Origin: Variovorax davisae
GTDB taxonomy: Bacteria > Pseudomonadota > Gammaproteobacteria > Burkholderiales > Burkholderiaceae_C
Assembly: GCF_030316845.1 (NCBI RefSeq)
Contig: NZ_JASZYS010000014.1
Span: 62,001 to 126,000 of the forward strand
Reading direction: 5' to 3'
DNA length: 64,000 nucleotides
Shown: positions 8,406 through 20,479 of the stretch, in pieces
Numbering within the stretch: the first letter of the stretch is position 1
How the letters are laid out: every line of letters starts with the position of its first letter
The notes under the pieces: generated by a model
Told to the model about the DNA's origin: nothing
Database searches by the model: none
What the model saw: only the letters and a program-made list of their open reading frames with translations
Position numbers and translations under genes: made by a program

Positions 8406-10301
8406 ATGTCCGGTCCCTCCGATTCCACTTTCGGCGACACCGACGCCTATCTGTTCGGCGAGGGCACCCACGCCCGCCTGTACGACCACCTGGGCGGTCG
8501 CCTGGCCGCCGGCGGTCTCGGCGCCACCTTTTCGGTCTGGGCGCCCAATGCGCGGTCGGTGTCGGTGATCGGCGACTGGAACGGCTGGGACCCGCAGGCC
8601 GACCCGCTGGCCGTGCGCGCCGACCGCACCGGCGTCTGGGAAGGCCGCAGCGCGCGGGCCCGCCAGGGCCACGCCTACAAGTTCCGGATCGTCGCCGAAG
8701 GCGGCCGCGTGCTCGAAAAAGCCGACCCGCTGGCACTCCTCGGCGAAGCGCCGCCGGCCACCGCCTCGCGGCTCTGGTCGCTCGACCATGACTGGGGCGA
8801 CGGCGACTGGATGCGCACGCGCGCCGAGCGCAACCGCCTCGATGCGCCGATCTCCATCTACGAGGTCCATCCGGGCTCCTGGCGGCGTCCGGATGGCGCC
8901 CTGCCGAACTACCGCGAGCTGGCCCGCCTGCTGGCCGAGCACGTGGTGTCGCTGGGCTTCACCCATGTCGAACTGATGCCGGTCACCGAGCACCCGTTCT
9001 ACGGCTCGTGGGGCTACCAGACGACCGGCTACTTCGCGCCCACCGCGCGCTACGGCACGCCGCAGGACTTCATGGACTTCGTCGACCACCTGCACCAGTG
9101 CGGCATCGGCGTGCTGCTCGACTGGGTGCCGTCGCACTTCCCCGACGACCCCCACGGCCTGTCCACCTTCGACGGCACCCACCTGTACGAACACGCCGAC
9201 CCGCGCCAGGGCTTCCATCCCGAGTGGCACTCGGCGATCTTCAACTACGGGCGCAACGAGGTCCGCAGCTTCCTGGTCTCGTCGGGCCTGTTCTGGCTCG
9301 ACCGCTACCACATCGACGGCCTGCGCGTGGACGCGGTCGCCTCGATGCTGTACCTGGACTACGCGCGCAAGGACGGCGAGTGGATCGCCAACCGGCACGG
9401 CGGGCGAGAGAACCTCGAAGCCATCGCCTTCCTGAACGAACTCAACCGGGCCGTCTACCGCGAGCACCCCGACACCTTCACGGTGGCCGAGGAATCGACC
9501 GCCTGGCCGCGCGTGTCGCGGCCGATCGAGATGGGCGGCCTGGGCTTCGGCATGAAATGGAACATGGGCTGGATGCACGACACCCTGGCCTTCATGAAGG
9601 AAGACCCGGTGCACCGCCGCTTCCACCATCACCGCCTGACCTTCTCGATGGTCTACGCCTTCAGCGAGAACTTCGTGCTGCCGCTGTCGCACGACGAGGT
9701 GGTGTACGGCAAGGGCTCGCTGATCGACAAGATGCCCGGCGACGCCTGGCAGCAGTTCGCCAACTTGCGCCTGCTGTACGGCTACATGTGGGCGCATCCG
9801 GGCAAGAAGCTGCTGTTCATGGGCGGCGAATTCGCCCAGCGGCGCGAGTGGACGCACGAGGGCCAGCTGGAGTGGCAGCAGGCCGAACTGCCCGCGCACC
9901 GCGGCGTCCAGCACCTGGTGGGCGAGCTCAACCGGCTCTATCGCAGCGAGCGGGCGCTGCACGAACTCGACGCCTCGCCCGACGGCTTCGAGTGGATCGA
10001 GGCCGACGACCAGTCGCAGAGCGTGATCGCCTTCCTGCGCCGGGCCCGCAACGGCGAGGCCGTGCTGGTGGTCAGCAACCTGACGCCGGTGCCGCGCCGG
10101 AACTACTGGCTGGGCGTGCCCAGCGGCGGCATATGGCGCGAATTGCTCAACAGCGATACGCTCGCCTTCGGCGGCGCGGGCTGGGGAAACCTCGGCGAGG
10201 TCGAGGCCGCGCCCGTGCCTTCGCATGGTCACAGGCAGGCGCTGAGCCTGACCCTGCCGCCTTTGTCCACCCTCTACCTGAAGGCGGTTGCCCATGCCTG
10301 A
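8406..10301 (+). CDS. glgB: 1,4-alpha-glucan branching enzyme
   Basis: A 631-residue GH13 branching enzyme that cuts an alpha-1,4 chain and rejoins it as an alpha-1,6 branch. A carbohydrate-binding module-48-type N domain (GATFSVWAPNARSVSVIGDW, residues 39-58) precedes the catalytic barrel. The nucleophile is D309 (HIDGLRVDAV), the acid/base is E362 (TVAEEST), and the third carboxylate lies in PLSHDEVVYGK. It lacks the extra N1 domain of E. coli GlgB, as many GlgBs do. First gene of the alpha-glucan operon; its last 8 bp overlap glgE, suggesting translational coupling. Confidence 0.96.
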   Translation: MSGPSDSTFGDTDAYLFGEGTHARLYDHLGGRLAAGGLGATFSVWAPNARSVSVIGDWNGWDPQADPLAVRADRTGVWEGRSARARQGHAYKFRIVAEGGRVLEKADPLALLGEAPPATASRLWSLDHDWGDGDWMRTRAERNRLDAPISIYEVHPGSWRRPDGALPNYRELARLLAEHVVSLGFTHVELMPVTEHPFYGSWGYQTTGYFAPTARYGTPQDFMDFVDHLHQCGIGVLLDWVPSHFPDDPHGLSTFDGTHLYEHADPRQGFHPEWHSAIFNYGRNEVRSFLVSSGLFWLDRYHIDGLRVDAVASMLYLDYARKDGEWIANRHGGRENLEAIAFLNELNRAVYREHPDTFTVAEESTAWPRVSRPIEMGGLGFGMKWNMGWMHDTLAFMKEDPVHRRFHHHRLTFSMVYAFSENFVLPLSHDEVVYGKGSLIDKMPGDAWQQFANLRLLYGYMWAHPGKKLLFMGGEFAQRREWTHEGQLEWQQAELPAHRGVQHLVGELNRLYRSERALHELDASPDGFEWIEADDQSQSVIAFLRRARNGEAVLVVSNLTPVPRRNYWLGVPSGGIWRELLNSDTLAFGGAGWGNLGEVEAAPVPSHGHRQALSLTLPPLSTLYLKAVAHA

Positions 10302-12354
10302 TGGACTGCTGCCGCCCTCCATGACGGCCGAGCCCCAGCCCCCGGTCGCGGTCGACGCGCCCGACGGCCGCAGCCGCGCCGTCGTCGACGCCGTGCTGCC
10401 GGCGGTGGACGGCGGCCGCTTCGCCGCCAAGTGCGTGGCGGGCGAGCGCTTCCGGGTCACGGCCCATGTGTTCACCGACGGCCATGACGCGCCGCGCGTG
10501 ATGCTGCAGTGGTGGAAGGAGGGCGAGGCCCGCCGCCGCGAGCTGCCGATGAAGCTGCGCTACAACGACGAGTGGCACGCGGACTTCGTGCCGCCCACGA
10601 TCGGGCGCTACCGCTACACGGTGGTGGCCTGGGTCGATGGCTTCGAGTCCTGGCGCCACGAACTGGTGCGGCGGGTCGACGCCGACGACATCCGGCTGGC
10701 GGCGCGGGTGGGCGCACTGGAGCTCCAGGCCGCCGCGGGGCGGGCGTCCGGCACCGACCGCAAGGCGCTCGCCGACTGGGCCCTGGCGCTCGAACAGGGC
10801 GCCCAGGACCCGGCGCTGGAGGTGGCGGCCCTGAAGGCGCTGGCGCTCGACGAGGACCTGGCGATCACGGTGGGCCGCTATCCCGACCGCCGGCTGGAGA
10901 CCCGCTACGCGGCCGAGCTGCCCCTGGTCGCGGATCGCGAGCGGGCCCGCTTCAGCAGCTGGTACGAACTGTTCCCGCGCTCGGCCGGCGACACCCCCGG
11001 TGTGCACGGCACCCTGCGCGACGTCGAGGCGCGGCTGCCGCTGGTCGCCGCCATGGGCTTCGACGTGCTGTACTTCCCGCCGATCCATCCGATCGGCCGC
11101 CTGCAGCGCAAGGGCCGCAACAACGCGCTCAGCACCGAGGCGGGCGACGTCGGCAGCCCCTGGGCCATCGGCGCCGCCGAAGGCGGCCACAAGGCGATCC
11201 TGCCCGCGCTCGGCACACCGGAAGACTTCCGCCACCTGGTCGCCGCGGCCCGCTCGCACGGGCTCGAGATCGCGATGGACATCGCCTTCCAGTGCGCGCC
11301 CGACCATCCCTACGTGAAGGCGCATCCCGCGTGGTTCCGCTGGCGGCCCGACGGCAGCGTGCAATACGCGGAGAACCCGCCGAAGAAGTACCAGGACATC
11401 TACCCCTTCAACTTCGAGAGCGACGACTGGCAGGGCCTCTGGCGCGAACTCAAGAGCGTGCTCGACCACTGGATCGCCGAGGGCGTGACGATCTTCCGGG
11501 TCGACAACCCGCACACCAAGTCGTTCGCCTTCTGGGAATGGGCGATCACCGAATGCAAGCGGGCGCACCCGGAGCTGATCTTCCTGGCCGAGGCCTTCAC
11601 CCGACCGAAGGTCATGCACCGACTCGCCAAGCTGGGCTTCACCCAGTCCTACACCTACTTCACCTGGCGCAACACCAAGGCGGAGCTCACCGAGTATTTC
11701 ACCGAACTCGCGCAGGGCCCGGGCGCGGACTACTTCCGGCCCAACGTGTGGCCCAACACGCCGGACATCCTGCACGCCGCGCTGCAGGGCGGCGAAGAGG
11801 CGATGTTCCGGCTGCGGCTGGTGCTGGCCGCCACGCTGGCCGCCAGCTACGGCATCTACGGGCCGGCCTTCGAGCTGCTGGAGCACCGGCCGCGCGGACC
11901 CGCGAGCGAGGAGTATCTCGATTCGGAGAAGTACCAGCTGCGCCACTGGGACTGGGAGGCCGACAGCGGCCTGCGGCCCTTCATAGCGCGGGTCAACCGC
12001 ATCCGGCAGGGCAACGCGGCGCTGCAGGCCGACCGCAGCCTGCGCTTCCTGGACATCGACAACGACCAGCTGATCGCCTACCTGAAGACCTCCGACGACG
12101 GCCGCAACGTGGTGGTGACGATCGTCAACCTCGACCCGCACCACGCGCAGTGGGGCTTCCTTTCGCTGGACCCCTCGGAGATCGAGGTGCCGCGCCACCA
12201 GCCGTTCCAGATGCACGACCTGCTGACCGACCAGCGCTTCATGTGGCAAGGCGAGCGGCACTTCATCCGGCTCGAGCCGGATCGCGTGCCGGCGCACGTG
12301 CTGGTGGTGCGCCGGCGGCTGCGCGACGAGCGCGACTTCGACTACTACCTCTGA
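10294..12354 (+). CDS. glgE: alpha-1,4-glucan:maltose-1-phosphate maltosyltransferase
   Basis: A 686-residue GH13_3 enzyme that transfers maltosyl units from maltose-1-phosphate onto growing alpha-1,4-glucan. The N-terminal ~200 residues form the family-specific domains. The barrel then shows PPIHPIGRLQRKGRNN. The nucleophile is D404 in IFRVDNPHTKS, the acid/base E433 in FLAEAFTRP, and the third carboxylate D491 in WPNTPDIL. The ATG at 10294 is preferred over an in-frame TTG six bases earlier; it overlaps the end of glgB by 8 bp. Its donor is made by the TreS-maltokinase fusion 15 bp downstream, so glucan synthesis here can use the GlgE route. Confidence 0.95.
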   Translation: MPDGLLPPSMTAEPQPPVAVDAPDGRSRAVVDAVLPAVDGGRFAAKCVAGERFRVTAHVFTDGHDAPRVMLQWWKEGEARRRELPMKLRYNDEWHADFVPPTIGRYRYTVVAWVDGFESWRHELVRRVDADDIRLAARVGALELQAAAGRASGTDRKALADWALALEQGAQDPALEVAALKALALDEDLAITVGRYPDRRLETRYAAELPLVADRERARFSSWYELFPRSAGDTPGVHGTLRDVEARLPLVAAMGFDVLYFPPIHPIGRLQRKGRNNALSTEAGDVGSPWAIGAAEGGHKAILPALGTPEDFRHLVAAARSHGLEIAMDIAFQCAPDHPYVKAHPAWFRWRPDGSVQYAENPPKKYQDIYPFNFESDDWQGLWRELKSVLDHWIAEGVTIFRVDNPHTKSFAFWEWAITECKRAHPELIFLAEAFTRPKVMHRLAKLGFTQSYTYFTWRNTKAELTEYFTELAQGPGADYFRPNVWPNTPDILHAALQGGEEAMFRLRLVLAATLAASYGIYGPAFELLEHRPRGPASEEYLDSEKYQLRHWDWEADSGLRPFIARVNRIRQGNAALQADRSLRFLDIDNDQLIAYLKTSDDGRNVVVTIVNLDPHHAQWGFLSLDPSEIEVPRHQPFQMHDLLTDQRFMWQGERHFIRLEPDRVPAHVLVVRRRLRDERDFDYYL

Positions 12355-12369
12355 GCCTCAGGAAGCCGC

Positions 12370-15699
<3,330 letters not shown>

Positions 15700-15729
15700 C
15701 GACCGCCCCCCATCTCCCGGAGAGCTTCC

Positions 15730-16503
15730 ATGGACACCCTGACGTTCTACCTCGAGCCGCTGCGCGCCTTCCTGTTCCAGATCGGCGCCTTCGTGCCGCG
15801 CCTGGTGTTCGCCACCCTGGTGGTGGTCGCGGGCTGGCTGATCGCCAAGGTGGTGCGCTTCGCGGTCATCCGCGGGCTGCATGCGATCAATTTCCCCGTC
15901 CTGACCGAGCGCGCCGGCATCGACAACTTCCTGCGCCAGGGCGGCATGGTGACCGACTCGACCGTGGTCTTCGGCGCCCTGGCCTACTGGATGGTGATCC
16001 TGGCTTCGCTGGTGGTGGCCTCCAACGGTCTGGGCCTGAGCTACGTCGCCGACCTGCTCGGCCGCGTGATGTGGTTCGTGCCGAACGTCTTCGTGGCCAT
16101 GCTGGTGCTCGCCTTCGGCGCCTATTTCGGCAAGTTCGTGGGCGACGCCGTGACCACCTACGGCCGCCATGCGGGCATCCAGGATGCCGTGCTGCTGGGC
16201 AAGGTGGCGCAGTACGCGATTCTGCTGTTCGTGGTGCTGATCGCGCTCGACCAGGTCAAGATCGGCGGCGACATCGTGCGCCAGAGCTTCCTGATCATCC
16301 TCGGCGGCGTGGTCTTCGCGCTGGCGCTGGCCTTCGGCCTGGCCGGCAAGGACTGGGCGGCCGACCGGATCGAGGACTGGTGGCCGCGCAAGAAGCGGCT
16401 GGCCGACCGCGTGGCGGCGCGCGCCCCGGCCGCGACGCCGCCCGCCGGTGCATGGCCGGCGCGGCCGGCGCAGAACTTGCACGACGACCGTCCGCATCCA
16501 TGA
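15730..16503 (+). CDS. polytopic membrane protein of the MscS-associated conserved TM-helix type
   Basis: A 257-residue integral membrane protein with about five hydrophobic segments: residues ~20-45, 75-98, 110-140, 155-178 and 185-215. The last one (LGGVVFALALAFGLAGKDWA) is Gly/Ala-rich like the pore helix of MscS channels. The cytosolic beta-domain of true MscS is absent and the tail is a short basic/Pro-rich stretch. This fits the conserved TM-helix-repeat family found next to mechanosensitive channels. It sits inside the trehalose operon, with its TGA overlapping the ATG of glgX (ATGA), so a role in osmotic sensing or solute release linked to trehalose is plausible but inferred. Confidence 0.82.
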   Translation: MDTLTFYLEPLRAFLFQIGAFVPRLVFATLVVVAGWLIAKVVRFAVIRGLHAINFPVLTERAGIDNFLRQGGMVTDSTVVFGALAYWMVILASLVVASNGLGLSYVADLLGRVMWFVPNVFVAMLVLAFGAYFGKFVGDAVTTYGRHAGIQDAVLLGKVAQYAILLFVVLIALDQVKIGGDIVRQSFLIILGGVVFALALAFGLAGKDWAADRIEDWWPRKKRLADRVAARAPAATPPAGAWPARPAQNLHDDRPHP

Positions 16504-18635
16504 CCAAGCACCCGCACACTCCGCTGTCCGCCGTCTGGCCCGGCAAGCCCTATCCGCTGGGCGCCACCTGGGACGGCCAGGGCGTGAACTTCGCGGTGTT
16601 CTCGAAGCATGGCGAAAAAGCCGAGCTCTGCATCTTCGACGACAAGGGCCGCCACGAGCGGCAGCGCATCGTGCTGCGCGAGCGCACCAACGACGTCTGG
16701 CACTGCTACCTGCCCGAGGCGCGCCCCGGCATGGCCTACGGCCTGCGCATCCACGGCCCCTACAAGCCCGAGCAGGGCCAGCGCTTCAACCCGCACAAGC
16801 TGCTGCTCGATCCCTACGCCAAGGACCTGGTCGGCGAGCTGCGCTGGAGCGACGCGCTGTACGGCTATTCGGTCGGCAGCAAGCGCCAGGACCTGTCCTT
16901 CGACCGCCGCGACAGCGCCGCCTTCATGCCCAAGGGCCGGGTGCTGGAGACCGCCTTCACCTGGGGCGACGACCGCCGGCCCGAGGTGCCGTGGCAGGAC
17001 ATGGTGATCTACGAGCTGCACGTGCGCGGCTTCACCATGCAGCACCCGGCCGTGCCCGAGCCACTGCGCGGCACCTACGCGGCGCTCGGCTGCGCGCCGG
17101 TCATCGACTACCTGCAGCGCCTCGGCGTGACCACCATCGAGCTGCTGCCGGTGCATGCCTTCCTGAACGACCGCCACCTGGCCGAACAGGGCCTGCAGAA
17201 CTACTGGGGCTACAACACGCTGGGCTATTTCGCGCCCGAGGTGCGCTACAGCGCCTCGGGCAAGGTGAAGGAGTTCAAGACCCTGGTCAAGACCCTGCAC
17301 TCGGCCGGCATCGAGGTGATCCTCGACGTGGTCTACAACCACACCTGCGAAGGCAACCATCTCGGGCCCACCTTGTCGATGCGCGGCGTCGACAACGCCT
17401 CCTACTACATCGCCAATGCCGAGCAGCCGCGCTACTACGACGACTTCACGGGCTGCGGCAACACGGTCAACCTGGAGCATCCACGCGCGCTGCAGCTGGT
17501 GATGGACTCGCTGCGCTACTGGGCCGAGGAGATGCACGTCGACGGCTTCCGCTTCGACCTCGCCTCGGCGCTGGCGCGCGAGGCCGGCAAGGTCGAGAAC
17601 CTCGGCGGCTTCTTCGACGCCATCCGCCAGGACCCGACGCTCAACCAGGTCAAGCTGATCGCCGAACCCTGGGACCTGGGCCATGGCGGCTACCAGGTCG
17701 GCAATTTCCCGCCGGGCTGGGCCGAGTGGAACGACCGCTACCGCGACGGCCTGCGCGGCTGGTGGAAGGGCGATGCCGGCGTGGTGGGCGACGTCGCCCA
17801 CCGGCTGGCGGGCTCGCAGGACCTGTACGGCTGGTCGGGCAAGGGGCCGCACGCGAGCATCAACTTCATCACCGCCCACGACGGCTTCACGCTGCACGAC
17901 CTCGTCTCCTACAACGACAAGCACAACGAAGCCAACGGCGAGGACAACCGCGACGGCAACAGCAACAACCGGTCGTGGAACTGCGGCGCCGAGGGGCCCA
18001 CCGACGACCCCGAGATCAACGCCCTGCGCGAGCGCCAGAAGCGCAACTTCCTGGCCACCCTGCTGCTGTCGCAGGGCGTGCCGATGCTGCTGGCGGGCGA
18101 CGAGCGCGGCCACACGCAGAAGGGCAACAACAACGTCTACTGCCAGGACAACGCGCTCGGCTGGCTCGATTGGACGCCGCGGCCCGAGGCCGACTCGCTG
18201 CGCGATTTCGTCGCCCGACTGATCCGGGTGCGGCGCGAGCACCCCTCGTTCCGCCGGCGCAGCTTCTTTCGCGGCCAGCCGGCCGGCGACAGCGAGACCA
18301 AGGACGTGGTCTGGCTGCGGCCCGACGGCCAGGAGATGACGCCGCCCGACTGGGAGGGCGAGCACGTGCGCTGCCTCGGCATGCTGTTCTCGGGCACCGG
18401 CATCACCGACGTCGGCCCGCGCGGCGAGCCGCAGCGCGACGACGACTTCCTGCTGCTGCTCAACGCCTACCACGACCCGGTGCCCTTCACGATGCCGACC
18501 CGCCCGGGCGACCGCTGGACCCGGATGGTCGACACGGCCCGCGAGAGCGCGCTGTCGCTGCTGCTGGCCGAAGCCACCTATCCGCTGCAGGGCCGGTCGC
18601 TGGCGCTGCTGCGCCGCAGCCTGGCCGCCGCATGA
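16500..18635 (+). CDS. glgX: glycogen debranching enzyme
   Basis: A 711-residue GH13_11 debranching enzyme (isoamylase type) that hydrolyses alpha-1,6 branches of limit glucan. It has an N-terminal CBM48-type domain (GVNFAVFSKHGEKAELCIFD) and a catalytic barrel with D353 in VDGFRFDLAS, E389 in LIAEPWDLG and D461 in TAHDGFTLHDL. GlgX-typical GYNTLGYFAPE and NYNDKHNEANGE-like loops are present (SYNDKHNEANGEDN). The ATG at 16500 overlaps the preceding stop, and 4 bp of overlap link it to treZ. In this operon it would supply linear maltodextrins for TreY, as in the archaeal and actinobacterial treX-treY-treZ sets. Confidence 0.95.
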   Translation: MTKHPHTPLSAVWPGKPYPLGATWDGQGVNFAVFSKHGEKAELCIFDDKGRHERQRIVLRERTNDVWHCYLPEARPGMAYGLRIHGPYKPEQGQRFNPHKLLLDPYAKDLVGELRWSDALYGYSVGSKRQDLSFDRRDSAAFMPKGRVLETAFTWGDDRRPEVPWQDMVIYELHVRGFTMQHPAVPEPLRGTYAALGCAPVIDYLQRLGVTTIELLPVHAFLNDRHLAEQGLQNYWGYNTLGYFAPEVRYSASGKVKEFKTLVKTLHSAGIEVILDVVYNHTCEGNHLGPTLSMRGVDNASYYIANAEQPRYYDDFTGCGNTVNLEHPRALQLVMDSLRYWAEEMHVDGFRFDLASALAREAGKVENLGGFFDAIRQDPTLNQVKLIAEPWDLGHGGYQVGNFPPGWAEWNDRYRDGLRGWWKGDAGVVGDVAHRLAGSQDLYGWSGKGPHASINFITAHDGFTLHDLVSYNDKHNEANGEDNRDGNSNNRSWNCGAEGPTDDPEINALRERQKRNFLATLLLSQGVPMLLAGDERGHTQKGNNNVYCQDNALGWLDWTPRPEADSLRDFVARLIRVRREHPSFRRRSFFRGQPAGDSETKDVVWLRPDGQEMTPPDWEGEHVRCLGMLFSGTGITDVGPRGEPQRDDDFLLLLNAYHDPVPFTMPTRPGDRWTRMVDTARESALSLLLAEATYPLQGRSLALLRRSLAAA

Positions 18636-20479
18636 AGCGCCGTCACGCGATGCCCTTCGGAGCCGAGGTGCTGGCGGAGGGCGGCGTGCGCTTCCGGCTC
18701 TGGGCACCCTCGATCGACCGGGTGGTGCTCGAGCGGGCGCACGGCACCGGCTGGCAGGACCACCCGATGGCGCGCGCCGACGGCGGCTGGCACGAAGCCA
18801 GGCTGGCACAGGCGGCGGCGGGCGACCGCTATCGCTACCGGCTGCCCGACGGCCTGCGCGTGCCCGACCCGGCCTCGCGCCTGAACCCCGATGACGTCCA
18901 CGGCCCGAGCGAGGTGGTCGATCCGCTGGCCTACGCATGGCGCGACGCCGACTGGACCGGCCGGCCCTGGCACGAGGCCGTGGTCTACGAGCTGCACCTC
19001 GGCACCCTCACGCCCGAGGGCACCTTGGCGGCCGCCCGGGCCCGGCTGCCCGGCCTCGCCGAACTCGGCATCACGGCGGTCGAGCTGATGCCGCTGGCCG
19101 ATTTCCCGGGCCAGCGCAACTGGGGCTACGACGGCGTGCTGCCGTTCGCGCCCGACGCCAGCTACGGCACGCCCGATGAACTCAAACGCTTCATCGACAG
19201 CGCCCATGCGCTGGGCCTGATGGTGCTGCTGGACGTGGTCTACAACCACCTCGGCCCCGAAGGCAACTACCTGCCGTCCTACTGCCCGGAATTCTTCAAC
19301 CCGGCCCATCAGACGCCATGGGGTGCCGCGATCAACTTCGACGGCGCCGAGGCCCGCACCGTGCGCGACTTCTTCGTCCACAATGCGCTCTACTGGATCG
19401 AGGAGTACGGCTTCGACGGCCTGCGGATGGACGCGGTTCACGCCATCCGCGACGATTCCACGCCGCCGATCGTCGAGGAGATCTGCAGCGCCCTGCAGCA
19501 GGGCCCGGGGCGCCGCCGGCAGGTGCACGTGGTGCTCGAGAACGACCTCAACCAGGCGCACCGGCTGGCACGCGGCGACGACGGTGCGCCGCTGGCCGCC
19601 ACCGCGCAGTGGAACGACGACCTGCACCACGCGGCCCATGTGCTGCTGACCGGCGAGTCCGACGGCTACTACGCCGACTACGCGTCGCGGCCGCTCGAAC
19701 AGTTCGGACTGGCGCTGGCGCAGGGCTTCGTCTACAGCGGCCAGCCCTCCGCGTTTCGCGGCGGCGAGTTGCGCGGCGAACCCTGCACCCACCTGCCTCT
19801 GGCTGCCTTCGTCTCGTTCCTGCAGACGCACGACCAGGTCGGCAACCGGGCCCTGGGCGAGCGCATCGACGCCCTCGCCGACCCGCTGCTGGTGCTGGCC
19901 GCGCGCAGCTGCGTGCTGCTGTCGCCACACACGCCGATGCTGTTCATGGGCGAGGAGTACGCGGCGACCACGCCGTTCCAGTTCTTCTGCGACTTCGGAC
20001 CCGAGTTGGCGGCCGCGGTCACGGCCGGCCGGCGCGCCGAGTTCGGCCGCTTCGCCGCCTTTGCCGACGAGGCCGCGCAGGCGCGCATTCCCGATCCCAA
20101 CGACCCCGCCACCTTCGCCGACTCGCGGCTCGACCCGCAGCAACCGGCGCAGCCGCCGAACGCCGCCGCACTGGCCCGCACGCGCGAGCTGCTGCGGGTC
20201 CGGCAGACCGAACTGGTGCCCCGCTTCGCCGGCGGCGCCCGCGCGCACCAGTGGTCCTGCGAAGGCGATGCCTTGCGGCTGGCGTGGCGGCTCGGCGCCG
20301 ACGCCGGCGTCCTGCTGCACCTGGTCGCCAACTTCGGCGCCGCCGAGGCCGAGCTGGCCTGGCCGCCCGGCCGCGTGATCCACCGGCTGGGCGTCGACGA
20401 TGGCGCTGCGCCCGGCAGCCTGCTGCGCCTGCCCCGGGGCGGCGTCTGCGCCAGCCTCGAGGAGCCCGGCGATGGATGA
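18632..20479 (+). CDS. treZ: malto-oligosyltrehalose trehalohydrolase
   Basis: A 615-residue GH13_10 enzyme that releases free trehalose from malto-oligosyltrehalose. The N domain reads GAEVLAEGGVRFRLWAPSID. The trehalohydrolase signature regions are YELHLGTLTPEGT, VVYNHLGPEGNYL, nucleophile D267 in GLRMDAVHAI, acid/base E303 in VLENDLN and D401 in QTHDQVGNRA. The VEELMP-type strand reads AVELMPLADFPGQRNWGYDG, typical of TreZ rather than GlgB. The ATG overlaps glgX by 4 bp, and the 3' end overlaps the malQ-treY fusion by 8 bp, so substrate producer and consumer are translationally coupled. Confidence 0.95.
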   Translation: MKRRHAMPFGAEVLAEGGVRFRLWAPSIDRVVLERAHGTGWQDHPMARADGGWHEARLAQAAAGDRYRYRLPDGLRVPDPASRLNPDDVHGPSEVVDPLAYAWRDADWTGRPWHEAVVYELHLGTLTPEGTLAAARARLPGLAELGITAVELMPLADFPGQRNWGYDGVLPFAPDASYGTPDELKRFIDSAHALGLMVLLDVVYNHLGPEGNYLPSYCPEFFNPAHQTPWGAAINFDGAEARTVRDFFVHNALYWIEEYGFDGLRMDAVHAIRDDSTPPIVEEICSALQQGPGRRRQVHVVLENDLNQAHRLARGDDGAPLAATAQWNDDLHHAAHVLLTGESDGYYADYASRPLEQFGLALAQGFVYSGQPSAFRGGELRGEPCTHLPLAAFVSFLQTHDQVGNRALGERIDALADPLLVLAARSCVLLSPHTPMLFMGEEYAATTPFQFFCDFGPELAAAVTAGRRAEFGRFAAFADEAAQARIPDPNDPATFADSRLDPQQPAQPPNAAALARTRELLRVRQTELVPRFAGGARAHQWSCEGDALRLAWRLGADAGVLLHLVANFGAAEAELAWPPGRVIHRLGVDDGAAPGSLLRLPRGGVCASLEEPGDG

